In this document: one piece after another, positions 40,564-49,818 of the stretch
How positions within the stretch are numbered: position 1 is the first letter of the stretch
Layout of the letters: each line of letters opens with the position of its first letter
Origin: Streptomyces mutabilis
Lineage (GTDB): Bacteria; Actinomycetota; Actinomycetes; Streptomycetales; Streptomycetaceae
Assembly (NCBI RefSeq): GCF_014649815.1
Contig: NZ_BMTT01000005.1
Span: forward strand, 124,001 to 188,000
Length of the DNA stretch: 64,000 bases
Direction: 5' to 3'
Notes under the pieces: model-generated
The model's database searches: none
Told to the model about the DNA's origin: nothing
The model's input: only the letters and a program-made list of their open reading frames with translations
Made by a program: the position numbers and the translations under genes

Positions 40564-41562
40564 TCAGCGTGTGGCGAGCAGTTCCAGGGAGTCGATCACG
40601 CGGTTCGAGAAGCCCCACTCGTTGTCGTACCAGGCGACCACCTTGACGTGCCGGCCGTCGACGCGGGTCAGAGCGGAGTCGAAGATCGACGAGGCCGGGT
40701 TACCGGTGATGTCCGAGGAGACCAGCGGGTCCTCCGAGTACTCCAGTACGCCGGCGAGCGGCCCCTCGGCGGCGGCCCGGTAGGCGGCCAGCACGTCCTC
40801 GCGGGTCACGTCGCGGGCGACGGTCGTGTTGAGCTCGACGATGGAGCCCACCGGCACCGGCACCCGGATCGAGTCGCCCGACAGCTTGCCGTCGAGGTTC
40901 GGCAGCACCAGGCCGATCGCCTTGGCGGCGCCCGTCGTGGTGGGCACGATGTTGACCCCGGCGGCACGGGCGCGGCGCGGGTCGCGGTGCGGGCCGTCCT
41001 GGAGGTTCTGCTCCTGGGTGTAGGCGTGCACCGTCGTCATGAAGCCGTGCTCGATGCCGGCGAGTTCGTCGAGCACCGCGGCCAGCGGCGCGAGTGCGTT
41101 GGTGGTGCACGAGGCGTTCGAGACGATCATGTGCGCGGCCGGGTCGTAGGCGTCGGTGTTCACGCCGTAGGCGAGGGTCACGTCGGCACCCGCCGACGGC
41201 GCGCTGACCAGGACCTTCCTGGCGCCGGCGGTGAGGTGGGCGCGGGCGGCCTCGGCCGAGGTGAAGCGGCCGGTCGCCTCCAGTACCAGGTCCACGCCGA
41301 GCTCGGCCCACGGCAGCCGGGCCGGCTCGCGCTCGGCGAGCACCCGGATGCGGCGTCCGTCGACGACGAGGGTGTCCCCGTCGACGGTCACCGGGCGGCC
41401 CAGCCGGCCGGCGGTGGTGTCGAAGGCGAGGAGACGGGCGAGGGTGGCGGGTTCGGTGAGGTCGTTGACGGCGACGACCTCGAGCTTGGTGTCGCGCTCG
41501 AGCAGCGCGCGCAGCACGTTGCGTCCGATGCGTCCGAAGCCGTTGATGCCGATGCGAGTCAT
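40564..41562 (-). CDS. gap: Glyceraldehyde-3-phosphate dehydrogenase, type I
   Basis: A 332-residue GAPDH of glycolysis. The NAD-binding start is [22 protein letters not shown], the catalytic Cys lies in [19 protein letters not shown], and the His is in [20 protein letters not shown] nearby. The C-terminal [25 protein letters not shown] is standard. Asp in AVNDLTEP fits NAD use. The ATG at 41562 follows GGAAGGG; an upstream start at 41607 is non-homologous. Streptomyces usually have more than one gap; which paralogue this is cannot be told. Confidence 0.96.
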   Translation of the reverse strand: MTRIGINGFGRIGRNVLRALLERDTKLEVVAVNDLTEPATLARLLAFDTTAGRLGRPVTVDGDTLVVDGRRIRVLAEREPARLPWAELGVDLVLEATGRFTSAEAARAHLTAGARKVLVSAPSAGADVTLAYGVNTDAYDPAAHMIVSNASCTTNALAPLAAVLDELAGIEHGFMTTVHAYTQEQNLQDGPHRDPRRARAAGVNIVPTTTGAAKAIGLVLPNLDGKLSGDSIRVPVPVGSIVELNTTVARDVTREDVLAAYRAAAEGPLAGVLEYSEDPLVSSDITGNPASSIFDSALTRVDGRHVKVVAWYDNEWGFSNRVIDSLELLATR

Positions 41563-41677
41563 GGAAATGCCCTTCCGGTTCGCCGTGCGGTGCGACTCCA
41601 GCTTCACGCGCGGCCCCTACCGGTGGCAGAGGCGTGATAGCCACTGTTCGCAAGGATCACGCCAAGCGAGGAGGCGG

Positions 41678-42634
41678 CTACTCCCCCTGGGTGAAGGTGC
41701 GCCGGTACTCGCTCGGGGTGGTGCCCAGGATGCGCTGGAAGTGCAGCCGCAGATTCGCGCCGGTGCCCAGGCCGACGTCGGCGGCGATCTGCTCGACGCC
41801 GCGCTCCGAGCGTTCGAGCAGTTCGCGGGCCATGTCGATGCGGGCGCGCATGACCCACTGCATCGGGGTGTAGCCCGTGTCCTCGACGAAGCGCCGGGAG
41901 AGGGTCCGCGCCGACACCGCCGCGTGCCGGGCCAGCGCCTCCAGGGTGAGCGGTTCGCCGAGCCGGCGCAGGGCCCACTCCCGGGTGGCGGCGAACCGCT
42001 CACCCAGCGGCTCCGGCACGCTGCGCGGCACGTACTGCGCCTGACCGCCGCTGCGGTAGGGCGCGGCGACCAGACGCCGGGCCGCGTGGTTGGAGGCGGC
42101 CACGCCGAGGTCGCCGCGCAGGATGTGCAGGCACAAGTCGATGCCGGAGGCGGCGCCGGCGGAGGTCAGCACGCTGCCCTCGTCCACGAACAGCACGTTC
42201 TCGTCGACCTGGACGCGGGGGTGCTTGCGCGCGAGCGCCCGCGTGTAGTGCCAGTGCGTGGTGGCCCGCCTGCCGTCGAGCAGCCCGGTGGCGGCGAGCG
42301 CGAAGGCACCCGTGGAGATCGCGGCGAGCCGCGCCCCCCGGTCGTGGGCGGAGGTCAGCGCGTCGACGACGGCCCGCGGCGGGTCCTCGACGTCCGGCGA
42401 CCGGTAACCGGGTAGGAAGACCACGTCGGCCCACGCCAGCGCGTCGAGGCCGTGGGCGACGTGGTAGGAGAGCCCGTCGCCGCCGGTCACCAGGCCGGTC
42501 GCCGCCCCGCACACCCGCACCTCGTACGGCATGCTCGCGCGCGTCGTGAAGACCTGCGCCGGAATACCGACGTCGAGGGGCTTGGCACCCTCGAGCACGA
42601 GGACGGCGACACGGCGCAGGCGTGAGGACGGCAC
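41678..42634 (-). CDS. GlxA-family regulator (DJ-1/PfpI domain plus AraC domain)
   Basis: A 318-residue regulator joining a DJ-1/PfpI amidotransferase-like sensor to a C-terminal AraC DNA-binding domain. The sensor holds VAVLVLEGAKPLDVGIPAQVF, DVVFLPGY and the elbow AISTGAFALAATGLLDGRRATTHW, where Ser replaces the catalytic Cys, so it should sense and not catalyse. The DNA-binding part has EPLTLEALARHAAVSARTLSRRFVEDTGYTPMQWVMRARIDMARELLE and GVEQIAADVGLGTGANLRLHFQRILGTTPSEYRRTF. The target is unknown. A GAPDH gene lies downstream on the same strand. Confidence 0.92.
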   Translation of the reverse strand: MPSSRLRRVAVLVLEGAKPLDVGIPAQVFTTRASMPYEVRVCGAATGLVTGGDGLSYHVAHGLDALAWADVVFLPGYRSPDVEDPPRAVVDALTSAHDRGARLAAISTGAFALAATGLLDGRRATTHWHYTRALARKHPRVQVDENVLFVDEGSVLTSAGAASGIDLCLHILRGDLGVAASNHAARRLVAAPYRSGGQAQYVPRSVPEPLGERFAATREWALRRLGEPLTLEALARHAAVSARTLSRRFVEDTGYTPMQWVMRARIDMARELLERSERGVEQIAADVGLGTGANLRLHFQRILGTTPSEYRRTFTQGE

Positions 42635-42661
42635 GGGAGGAGCGTACGCGGAGACGGGGCG

Positions 42662-43534
42662 TCAGTTCAGTCCGAGAACCTTCATGGTGTGCTCGGCCAT
42701 GCGCCGCTCGCCGAGGGCGTTGGGGTGGACGGGGACGAGGCTGTGACCGAACAGGAGCGGTTCGATCCACCGGGTGCCGACGGCCTCGCAGGCGTCGTGG
42801 CCCTCGGAGACTTCGGAAAAGTCCACGAAGGTCACGCCGGTCTCCGCGGCGGCGCGTTCGACGACCTCGTTGAGATGCGCCTGGATGCCCCGCAGGTAGG
42901 GCACGTCGCCGGCGGCGATCGGCAGTTTCAGGAAGCAGGACGGGTCGGCGGCGGCCGGCATGATCCAGGGGTAGCCCAGAGCCGCCACCCGGGCGTTCGG
43001 CGCCTCGGCTCGGACACTGCGCAGCGCGGCCTTGAGCGCGGGGTACGTGTCGGCCTCCATCTCGTCGTCGAAGGACGTGCCGTGCCGGTCCTTGCATGGA
43101 CTGCCCTTGCCGCCGCTGAGCACTCCCGCGGTGCCGCAGGCCGTGATGGCGTTGATGAACGTGCCGTTGTCGTTGCCGCCGATGGTCAGGGTGACCAGGT
43201 CCGTCCCGGCGCTCAGCGCATCCACTTGAGGGGCGACGCCCGGGTACTGGGACCGCGTGAAGTGGCTGGTCCGGGCGGCGCCGCAGGTGACGTCCTTGAG
43301 GTGGGCGCCCGTCGTGGCGGCGATGACATGGGGGTAGTTCGCCGTGGAGCGCAGGCACAGGAGGTCGGTGGGGTCGACGGGCAGGACACCGGAGCCGGCG
43401 CTGTAGCTGTCTCCGAGGGCCACGTAGTCCATGGAGGGAGTGGCGTGGGCGGTGGCGTCGGTGAGTCCGAGGGCCAGCGTGCCGACTGCGGCAATTGTCG
43501 CGGCCATGACACGACGGAGGGCATGCTTGGGCAT
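42662..43534 (-). CDS. Secreted SGNH/GDSL lipase
   Basis: A 290-residue exported esterase/lipase. The signal peptide (RRVMAATIAAVGTLALGLTDATAHATP) precedes the SGNH blocks: block I YVALGDSYSAGSG with the catalytic Ser, the Gly in the AARTSHF region, block III TIGGNDNGTFINAI with Asn, and block V VPVHPNALGERRMAEH with catalytic His. Six cysteines match the three disulfides of S. coelicolor/S. rimosus-type extracellular lipases. A TA-rich palindrome-like stretch (tacttttaagta, about 43586-43598) lies upstream and may be part of its promoter. Confidence 0.92.
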   Translation of the reverse strand: MPKHALRRVMAATIAAVGTLALGLTDATAHATPSMDYVALGDSYSAGSGVLPVDPTDLLCLRSTANYPHVIAATTGAHLKDVTCGAARTSHFTRSQYPGVAPQVDALSAGTDLVTLTIGGNDNGTFINAITACGTAGVLSGGKGSPCKDRHGTSFDDEMEADTYPALKAALRSVRAEAPNARVAALGYPWIMPAAADPSCFLKLPIAAGDVPYLRGIQAHLNEVVERAAAETGVTFVDFSEVSEGHDACEAVGTRWIEPLLFGHSLVPVHPNALGERRMAEHTMKVLGLN

Positions 43535-44152
43535 GGGCTCTCGCTTCCCGTGGGGAGTGGTGTCGTGGGGTTACCGGGCGGTTCTACTTTTAAGTAATGT
43601 GCGGGCGTCCTGACTTGCAGTCAACGTTGCTGACAGGGCTCTTGCGGTGATTCTTTCGGAGTCGAATGATTTTCGGTCGATTCCGATTGAATGTCGATAT
43701 GGCACCGTGTCTGCATCCTCCTGCTCGCGTCGGCACAGTCGCGGCGATCCTTGGCGGTCTGCGTCGCCTGCGTCCAGTTCGCGCTCGTCGCCGTGTGGAT
43801 GCTGCTCGGCATGGTCGAGCGTGACGTCGTCTTCACCGCCCGGGTCTTCCACTGGGTCGAGTCGTCATCGGGTCCTCGGCCGTGGCGACACTGCTGGCGG
43901 TCGGCGAACCGCCGATCTCGCCGTGGCCGGGATACCTTCTCCGGGCGACGGCGTGGACGTCGTCGGCGCGCTGGGCGCCGCGACGCCGGCTCGGCCGGGC
44001 ACCGCGTCCCGCTCCCGGTCCGGCGCGGCGGGGGGCTTCGACCGGGCACGCGGACCGGAGACGCTCGGCGCCGCCGCTTCGACCAGCCAGGTACCGGCGA
44101 TGAACCGGGAAAAGACCTTGCTCGCCGCCGGGACGTGTGATGAGGATTGATC
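43535..44152. other. About 620 bases without a convincing gene; partly lower GC
   Basis: From about 43565 to 43700 the composition is clearly more AT-rich than the surroundings. A plus-strand frame from 43691 begins with a hydrophobic stretch (SRRSLAVCVACVQFALVAVWMLLGMVERDVVF) but dissolves into Arg-rich shadow sequence by about 43870 and has no ribosome site. It could be the remnant of a membrane protein gene or mere chance. The promoters of the lipase and of the GNAT gene must lie here. Confidence 0.45.
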
Positions 44153-44752
44153 ATGCTCGATCCCCTTCCTCATGTGCGCCCCGCGACGCAGGACGACGTG
44201 CCGGCCGCGGTGCGGACCCTGGCCCGCGCCTTCGCGGACTACCCGTTCACCCGCCACGTGGTCGCGGCCGACGACCACCGGGAGCGGGTGCGCCGCTTCC
44301 AGGAACTGTTCCTGACCCGGGTCGCGATGGATTACGGCCGCGCCTGGGTCACCGGCGACTGCCGTGCCGTCGCCGCCTGGACGACCCCGGAGCGAGACCC
44401 GGGGCCCGCCTTCGCCGAGGTGGGACCGCTGGTCGGCGACCTCGCGGGCGACCGCGCGGCGGCGCTCGGATCCGCGGAGCAGGCGATGGCGCCGCACCGT
44501 CCCACCGACCCGGTGTGGTTCCTCGCCACGGTGGGTGTTGACCCGGACGCCCAGGGCGCGGGCCTTGGCACCGCGGTGCTCCGTCCCGGACTGGAGGCGG
44601 CCGAGCGTGCGGGGTTCCCCGCCTTCTTGGAGACGTCGGACGAGGGCAACGTACGGTTCTACACCCGCCTCGGCTTCGAGGTGACCGCGGAAGTGAAGCT
44701 TCCGGACGACGGTCCGCTGACCTGGTGCATGCGCCGGGAGCCGGGTCGCTGA
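44153..44752 (+). CDS. GNAT N-acetyltransferase
   Basis: A 199-residue single-domain GNAT enzyme. It starts LPHVRPATQDDVPAAVRTLARAFADYPFTRHVV. The acetyl-CoA pyrophosphate loop region is VGVDPDAQGAGLGTAVLRPGLEAAERAG, and the end is FLETSDEGNVRFYTRLGFEVTAEVKLP. This matches a common Streptomyces subfamily of unknown acceptor. The ATG at 44153 lies 7 bases after GAGG; a TTG two codons earlier is less likely. It is followed by the DUF4303 gene in the same direction. Confidence 0.88.
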   Translation: MLDPLPHVRPATQDDVPAAVRTLARAFADYPFTRHVVAADDHRERVRRFQELFLTRVAMDYGRAWVTGDCRAVAAWTTPERDPGPAFAEVGPLVGDLAGDRAAALGSAEQAMAPHRPTDPVWFLATVGVDPDAQGAGLGTAVLRPGLEAAERAGFPAFLETSDEGNVRFYTRLGFEVTAEVKLPDDGPLTWCMRREPGR

Positions 44753-44858
44753 GTGAGCGGGGACGGCGGTGCCGTGAGGCACTCTCAGGCCCGCCGTCAG
44801 TGCCCGTCGATACGCTCGCCGAGCCCTTCACCTCCGCCCGAAGTCCGGAGCCGACGCC

Positions 44859-45398
44859 GTGATCCCCACCGAGACCGACCTGGCCGACGCCGTTCACCGT
44901 GCGGCCCGCGCCGCTATTCTGGACCTGTTCCGGGAGCACCCCGGCCACCGCTTCTACTACTGCGTGCTGGTCACCCCCGGTGAGGCCTACGGGCCCGCGC
45001 TCTCCGCGTGGTCCGAACAGGCCCTCGCCGAGGAGGCGGCCCGGCAGGGCTGCGTTGCACCGGACATCAAGTGGTCCTACGCCGATTCCCCGTTCTGCTG
45101 CTACGGCGAACGACACATGGAGCCGGTGCGGCCGCTCTTCGAGGCCCGCGGGGAACTCTTCGACCTGCCCGACGACGAGGCGGACGCGGAGTTCGACCTG
45201 AGACTGCGGGCGATGGAGACGGCCATGGCCCGCCTCGACGCGGAGGGACTCTTCGGCACGGATTCCGACCGTCACCGCGTCGTCATCAACGTCGAGGTGC
45301 CCTCCGAGGCGGGGAACGACGAACGCGCGCTGCGGCTGAACCCGCCCGAGGCCCTGACGGACTGGCTTGCGGAGGCCGCCGCACCGGACACCGCCTGA
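44859..45398 (+). CDS. DUF4303 protein
   Basis: A 179-residue cytoplasmic protein of the DUF4303 family, function unknown. It shows LADAVHRAARAAILDLFREHPGHRFYYCVLVTPGEAYGPALSAWSEQAL, and later IKWSYADSPFCCYGERHMEPVRPLFEARGEL, the patterned blocks of the family. Related proteins occur among polymorphic-toxin immunity proteins, but no toxin gene is adjacent. The GTG start follows CCGGAG. It lies 83 bases upstream of htpG. Confidence 0.75.
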   Translation: MIPTETDLADAVHRAARAAILDLFREHPGHRFYYCVLVTPGEAYGPALSAWSEQALAEEAARQGCVAPDIKWSYADSPFCCYGERHMEPVRPLFEARGELFDLPDDEADAEFDLRLRAMETAMARLDAEGLFGTDSDRHRVVINVEVPSEAGNDERALRLNPPEALTDWLAEAAAPDTA

Positions 45399-45481
45399 CC
45401 GGTACCTGCGGCCGACCGCGCTGTTCTAGAGTTGCTCCCGCCAGTGCAGACGACTGTGGACCTGTGAGGTAGTCACCAGCC

Positions 45482-47386
45482 ATGCCGACCGAAACGTTTG
45501 AGTTCCAGGTAGAGGCGCGTCAGCTGCTGCAGCTGATGATTCACTCCGTCTACTCGAACAAGGACGTATTCCTGCGCGAGCTCGTCTCCAACGCCTCCGA
45601 CGCGCTGGACAAGCTGCGCCTCGCCGCCCTGCGGGACGACCTCTCCGACGTCGACGTGTCCGACCTGCACATCGAGCTGGAGGTCGACAAGGAGGCCCGT
45701 ACGCTCACCGTGCGGGACAACGGCATCGGGATGTCCTACGACGAGGTCACCCGACTCATCGGCACCATCGCCAACTCGGGCACGGCCAAGTTCCTGCAGG
45801 AACTGCGGGAGGCCGAGGACGCGGCCGGGGCCGACGGGCTCATCGGCCAGTTCGGCGTCGGCTTCTACTCCGGCTTCATGGTGGCGGACGAGGTGACCCT
45901 GGTGACCCGGCGCGCCGGCGAGACCCAGGGCACCCGCTGGACGTCCCGGGGCGAGGGCACGTACACCCTGGAGACGGTCGAGGAGGCGCCGCAGGGCACC
46001 TCCGTCACCCTCCACCTCAAGCCGGCGGACTCCGAGAACCAGCTCCACGACTACACCTCCGCCTGGAAGATCAGGGAGATCGTCAAGCGGTACTCGGACT
46101 TCATCACCTGGCCGGTCCGGCTGCTGCCCGAGCCGGGCGAGGACGGAGCCGAGGCGGGCGAGCCCGAGACGCTCAACTCGATGAAGGCGCTGTGGGCGCG
46201 TCCGCGCGACGAGGTGTCCGACGACGAGTACCACGAGCTGTACAAGCACATCGCCCACGACTGGCGCGAACCGCTGGAGACGATCCGGCTCCAGGCGGAG
46301 GGCACCTTCGAGTACCAGGCCCTCCTCTTCGTGCCCTCGCACGCCCCGCACGACCTGTTCACCCAGGGCTACCAGCGCGGAGTCCAGCTCTACGTGAAGC
46401 GCGTTTTCATCATGGACGACTGCGAGGAACTGCTCCCGCCGTACCTGCGCTTCGTCAAGGGCGTCGTCGACGCCCAGGACCTCTCGCTCAACGTCTCCCG
46501 CGAAATCCTCCAGCAGGACCGTCACATCCGCATGATCCAGCGCCGCCTTACCAAAAAGGTCCTGGCCACGGTCAAGGACCTGCGGACGTCCGCGCCGGAG
46601 CGCTACGCCACGTTCTGGCGGGAGTTCGGCCCGGTCCTCAAGGAAGGCCTGGTGACCGACTCCGAGAACCGGGACGCGATCCTCGCCGCCTCCTCCTTCG
46701 CGACCACGCACGACGCGGACGAGCCGACCACGCTGCAGGGTTATGTGGAGCGGATGAGGGACGGCCAGAAGGACATCTACTTCATGACGGGCGAGTCCCG
46801 TCGGGCCATCGAGGACTCCCCGCACATGGAGGCCTTCCGGGCCAAGGGCGTCGAGGTCCTGCTGCTCACCGATGCCGTCGACGAGGTCTGGGTCGACGCG
46901 GTGGGGGAGTACGAGGGCAAGCCGCTGCGCTCGGTGGCCAAGGGCGAGATCGACCTCGACGGCGACCGGGAGGAGAAGACCGACGCCGAGAAGGAGCAGC
47001 AGGACGAGGAGTACGCGGGGCTGCTCGGCTGGATGACGGAGCACCTGTCCGAGGACGTCAAGGAGGTCCGGCTCTCCTCCCGCCTCACGGTCTCGCCGGC
47101 CTGTGTCGTCTCCGACGCGAACGAGCTCACGCCCGCCCTGGAGAACATGTACCGCGCGATGGGCCAGGAAGTCCCGCACGCCAAGCGCATCCTCGAACTC
47201 AATCCCGAGCACCAGCTGGTGAAGTCGCTGAACCGGGCCTACGCCGAGCAGCAGCAGGACCGGTCGGAACTCACCGAGACCGCCGACCTGCTCCACGCCC
47301 TGGCGGTACTCGCCGAGGGCGGCCGCCCGAAGGAGCCGGCCCGGTTCGTGAAGCTGGTGGCGGACCGCCTGGAGCGCACGCTCTAG
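45482..47386 (+). CDS. htpG: Molecular chaperone HtpG (Hsp90)
   Basis: A 634-residue bacterial Hsp90. The N-terminal GHKL ATPase has [33 protein letters not shown] and [15 protein letters not shown], and the lid segment [17 protein letters not shown]. The middle domain shows [51 protein letters not shown], including the catalytic Arg. The C-terminal dimerisation domain ends [14 protein letters not shown]. The length is standard. A ribosome site GTGAGG lies upstream of the ATG. No heat-shock operator such as CIRCE or HAIR was obvious in the preceding 80 bases. Confidence 0.97.
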
Positions 47387-47728
47387 CCCACCGGTCGACG
47401 TCCCGTACGTCCTGAACCCACAGAACGGTCGGGTCCGGGCCTCGGAGCCGCGCCCGTGCACCGCGAGTGCCGCGGCCGAGCCTCGGTCCGGGCTCACGAC
47501 CAGGCGCGCGCCGCTGCGGAAACGCACGGCGCGCGCCGTCGTCCGTGGCATCGGCGGCGCAGGTCGGACGGTGCACGACCTCGGCCGGGATGCACGGGCG
47601 GCCGCCGTCAACCGCTGCGTCGTGCCAGTGCGTCGCGCCGCACGCTGCGGCACGCCTCCGTCCACCTCACCATCCGCATGGCGAGACGGCCTGGCATGCG
47701 GAGCTTTCCATTCCGTATATTCACACCC
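47387..47728. other. Intergenic region between htpG and the YeeE leader peptide
   Basis: About 340 bases with no acceptable gene. Frames on both strands give only Arg/Pro-rich shadow translations. The last stretch holds a -10-like TATATT (47716-47721), with CTGGCA (47691-47696) 19 bases upstream as a weak -35, directly before the leader peptide ATG. Confidence 0.5.
47716..47721 (+). promoter_or_regulatory. -10 hexamer of a leaderless transcript (TATATT)
   Basis: TATATT stands out in a very GC-rich background and ends exactly 7 bases before an ATG. The -35 match (CTGGCA at 47691) is imperfect and 19 bases away, so an activator or different sigma factor may be needed. Confidence 0.5.
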
Positions 47729-47812
47729 ATGTATGCATCGGCTCCGCTGCTGTGCCTCGCGCTCTTCGCGAACTCGGCGTGGTGCGTCGACGACGGCCTC
47801 TGTCGCCGCTGA
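47729..47812 (+). CDS. 27-residue leaderless, Cys-containing leader peptide before YeeE/YedE
   Basis: ATG 47729 opens 27 codons: MYASAPLLCLALFANSA, then WCVDDGLCRR, with cysteines at 9, 19 and 25. TGA ends at 47812, 84 bases before the transporter start. No ribosome site exists and the ATG is 7 bases from a -10 hexamer, so it should be translated from a leaderless message. Actinomycete sulfur-assimilation genes are known to use short Cys-containing leader peptides for cysteine attenuation. That role is inferred here because the downstream gene belongs to a sulfur-transport family. Confidence 0.55.
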   Translation: MYASAPLLCLALFANSAWCVDDGLCRR

Positions 47813-47896
47813 GTCCCGCACCGGCCGCGCGTCCCCGTGCCGCCGGTCCGCCCAGCCCACCGCAGCCGTCCCCGTGCACCACACCGGAGATCTTCC

Positions 47897-49195
47897 GTGA
47901 CCACCGCACCCCCGGCCGGGTCGACCCCGGCCGCGCCGCCGCGCGCGTCCACATCCCTGTTCGCTCCCTCTCCCACCTCCTCGGCACGGCCCGAGGCCCC
48001 GCCCCTGCCCCCGGTGCGGCGGACACCCCTCGTGGCGTCCGGACTGCTCGCCGCCGCGCTGACCGCCTACGTGTGGTCCGCACACGGCGCGAAACCGGGC
48101 GTACTCCTTCTGCTCGGCCTCGGCCTGGGCGTCGCCCTCTTCCACTCCCGGTTCGGCTTCACCTCCGCGTGGCGGCAACTGGTCGCCGTCGGCAACGGCA
48201 CCGGGATGCGGGCCCACGCGCTGCTGCTCGGCACCACGGCCACCTTGTTCGCGCTGCTCATCGGCACGGAGACCGGGTTGTTCGGCGCCGAGCCGGCGCC
48301 GTCCGCCGGGCCGATCGGCGTGGGCCTGTTCGCAGGTTCGGCGCTCTTCGCGATCGGCATGCAGCTCGGCGGCGCCTGCGCCTCGGGCACGCTCTTCGCC
48401 GTCGGTTCGGGGCAGACCTCGATCGTGCTGACCCTCGGCGGGTTCATCGCCGGCGCCACCCTCGCGGCATGGCAGTTCGACCTGTGGAAGGACCTTCCGG
48501 CCTGGGAGCCGGTCGTCCTGTCCGACCACATCGGCTGGTTCGGCTCGTGGGCCGCGACCATCGCCGCGTTGGTGCTGGTGGTTCTCGTCACGCGGCGTGT
48601 CCAGGCCCGCCGCAACCCGCCGCCCCTCGGTGCGGTGCCCTCGGCCCGCGGTGCGGCCGTCCGCGCCCTGCGCGGGTCCTGGCCGCTGGCCGCCGGCGCC
48701 CTGGTGCTGGCCCTGCTCGGCGCGGGCGTCCTACTGGTGTCCGGCGGCGCCTGGGGCGTCACCAGCGCCTTCAGCCTGTGGGGCTCGGAGCTGGTGGGCG
48801 TGCTCGGCGGTCACCCGGAGAACTGGACGTGGTGGCAGCGGCCCGGCAACGCCGAGATGCTGGCGGGCCCGGTCCTCGCCGACAAGACCAGCCTCACCGA
48901 CATCGGCATCATGATCGGCGCGGCTGTCGCCGCGGCGCTCGGCGGTACCTGGGCGCTGCACCGGGGCATCGCCTGGCGCACGGCGGTCGCGGCGGTGCTC
49001 GGCGGTGTCCTGATGGGCATCGGTGCCCGGCTGGCCGGCGGCTGCAACATCGGTGCCTACCTGGCGGGCATCGCCTCGGGCAGCCTCAGCGGCTGGCTGT
49101 GGGGAGCCTTCGCGCTGGCCGGCACCTGGGTGGGCCTCAAGCTGCGCCCGCTGTTCGGCCTGGGCAACCCGAAGCCGGGCGACGGCGTCTGCTGA
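47897..49195 (+). CDS. YeeE/YedE-family sulfur (thiosulfate-type) transporter
   Basis: A 432-residue membrane protein made of two YeeE half-repeats, the family of the thiosulfate importer TsuA/YeeE. The sulfur-handling loops with conserved Cys are MQLGGACASGTLFAVGSGQTS in the first half and ARLAGGCNIGAYLAGIASGSLSGWLW in the second. About ten hydrophobic helices are present. The first 40 residues are Pro/Ala/Ser-rich and cytoplasmic. The GTG at 47897 is preceded by CCGGAGA; the frame is open to 47837 but without a site. No TusA/YeeD or rhodanese gene is adjacent, so the path of the imported sulfur is unclear. Transcription probably passes through the Cys-containing leader peptide. Confidence 0.88.
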   Translation: MTTAPPAGSTPAAPPRASTSLFAPSPTSSARPEAPPLPPVRRTPLVASGLLAAALTAYVWSAHGAKPGVLLLLGLGLGVALFHSRFGFTSAWRQLVAVGNGTGMRAHALLLGTTATLFALLIGTETGLFGAEPAPSAGPIGVGLFAGSALFAIGMQLGGACASGTLFAVGSGQTSIVLTLGGFIAGATLAAWQFDLWKDLPAWEPVVLSDHIGWFGSWAATIAALVLVVLVTRRVQARRNPPPLGAVPSARGAAVRALRGSWPLAAGALVLALLGAGVLLVSGGAWGVTSAFSLWGSELVGVLGGHPENWTWWQRPGNAEMLAGPVLADKTSLTDIGIMIGAAVAAALGGTWALHRGIAWRTAVAAVLGGVLMGIGARLAGGCNIGAYLAGIASGSLSGWLWGAFALAGTWVGLKLRPLFGLGNPKPGDGVC

Positions 49196-49241
49196 GTCGG
49201 ATGCCCGTGCGGCAGGGGTCAGGCCTGTGCCGTACGGGCGG

Positions 49242-49808
49242 CTAGGGGGTGCCCGGGGAGCCCCGGCCCGTGGTGGTGATCCGGGCAATGGCCTCCACGG
49301 TGAGATCCCGCCCGTGGGGCTCCTGGGCCAGCGCGCGGTGCAGCGTCAGGCCCTCGATGAGGGCGTCGAGCTGGCGGGCCGTCTCCGGGTCGAAGTGCTT
49401 CTCCAGGTGGACGCGGCTGCGGCGCATCCACTCGTGGGTGAGCCTTCGGTAGGCCGGCTGCCGCGCGGCCAGGGTGTACAGCTCCTGGGTGAGCACCAGG
49501 TCCCGCCGGCTCTCCTCGGACAGGGAGTGCACGAGGTCGGCCACCGCCGCCCGGGCCTGGTCGCGGTCGGCGGCGGCGCCCAGGCGGGCGTCGAACACGG
49601 CGACGATGTGGTCGGTGAATCGGCCGAACGCCTCCCGCAGCAGCTGGTGCATGCCGCTGAAGTGGTAGGTCATCGAGCCCAGGGGGACGCCGGCGCGCGT
49701 GGCGATCCTCCGGTGGGAGACGCGCGCGATGCCTTCCTCCGCGATCAGGTCGAGCGTGGCGTCGAGGATGCGTTCACGCCGCTGCGGGTCCGTGTGTCCG
49801 GTTGCCAT
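49242..49808 (-). CDS. TetR-family regulator
   Basis: A 188-residue TetR repressor. The helix-turn-helix is RRERILDATLDLIAEEGIARVSHRRIATRAGVPLGSMTYHFSG, and the ligand domain runs through REAFGRFTDHIVAVFDARLG and LVLTQELYTLAARQPAYRRLTHEWMRRSRVHLEKHF. The ATG at 49808 (MATGHTDPQ) is preferred; the longer frame would start inside the acetyltransferase gene. It lies 10 bases downstream of that gene, so the two are cotranscribed. The same 15-bp palindromic element occurs ahead of this operon and ahead of the next MFS gene, so both are probable targets. Confidence 0.9.
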   Translation of the reverse strand: MATGHTDPQRRERILDATLDLIAEEGIARVSHRRIATRAGVPLGSMTYHFSGMHQLLREAFGRFTDHIVAVFDARLGAAADRDQARAAVADLVHSLSEESRRDLVLTQELYTLAARQPAYRRLTHEWMRRSRVHLEKHFDPETARQLDALIEGLTLHRALAQEPHGRDLTVEAIARITTTGRGSPGTP

Positions 49809-49818
49809 GGGAGCAGGC

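Noticed and set aside
43691-44140. Plus-strand frame with an N-terminal hydrophobic segment
   Set aside because: No ribosome site, and the second half is Arg-rich shadow sequence typical of wrong frames in high-GC DNA. Kept only as an unassigned region.
45473-48529. Minus-strand open frame of about 1000 codons opposite htpG
   Set aside because: It is the antisense shadow of htpG, with repetitive Val/Gly/Arg/Asp composition and no domain, common in high-GC genomes.
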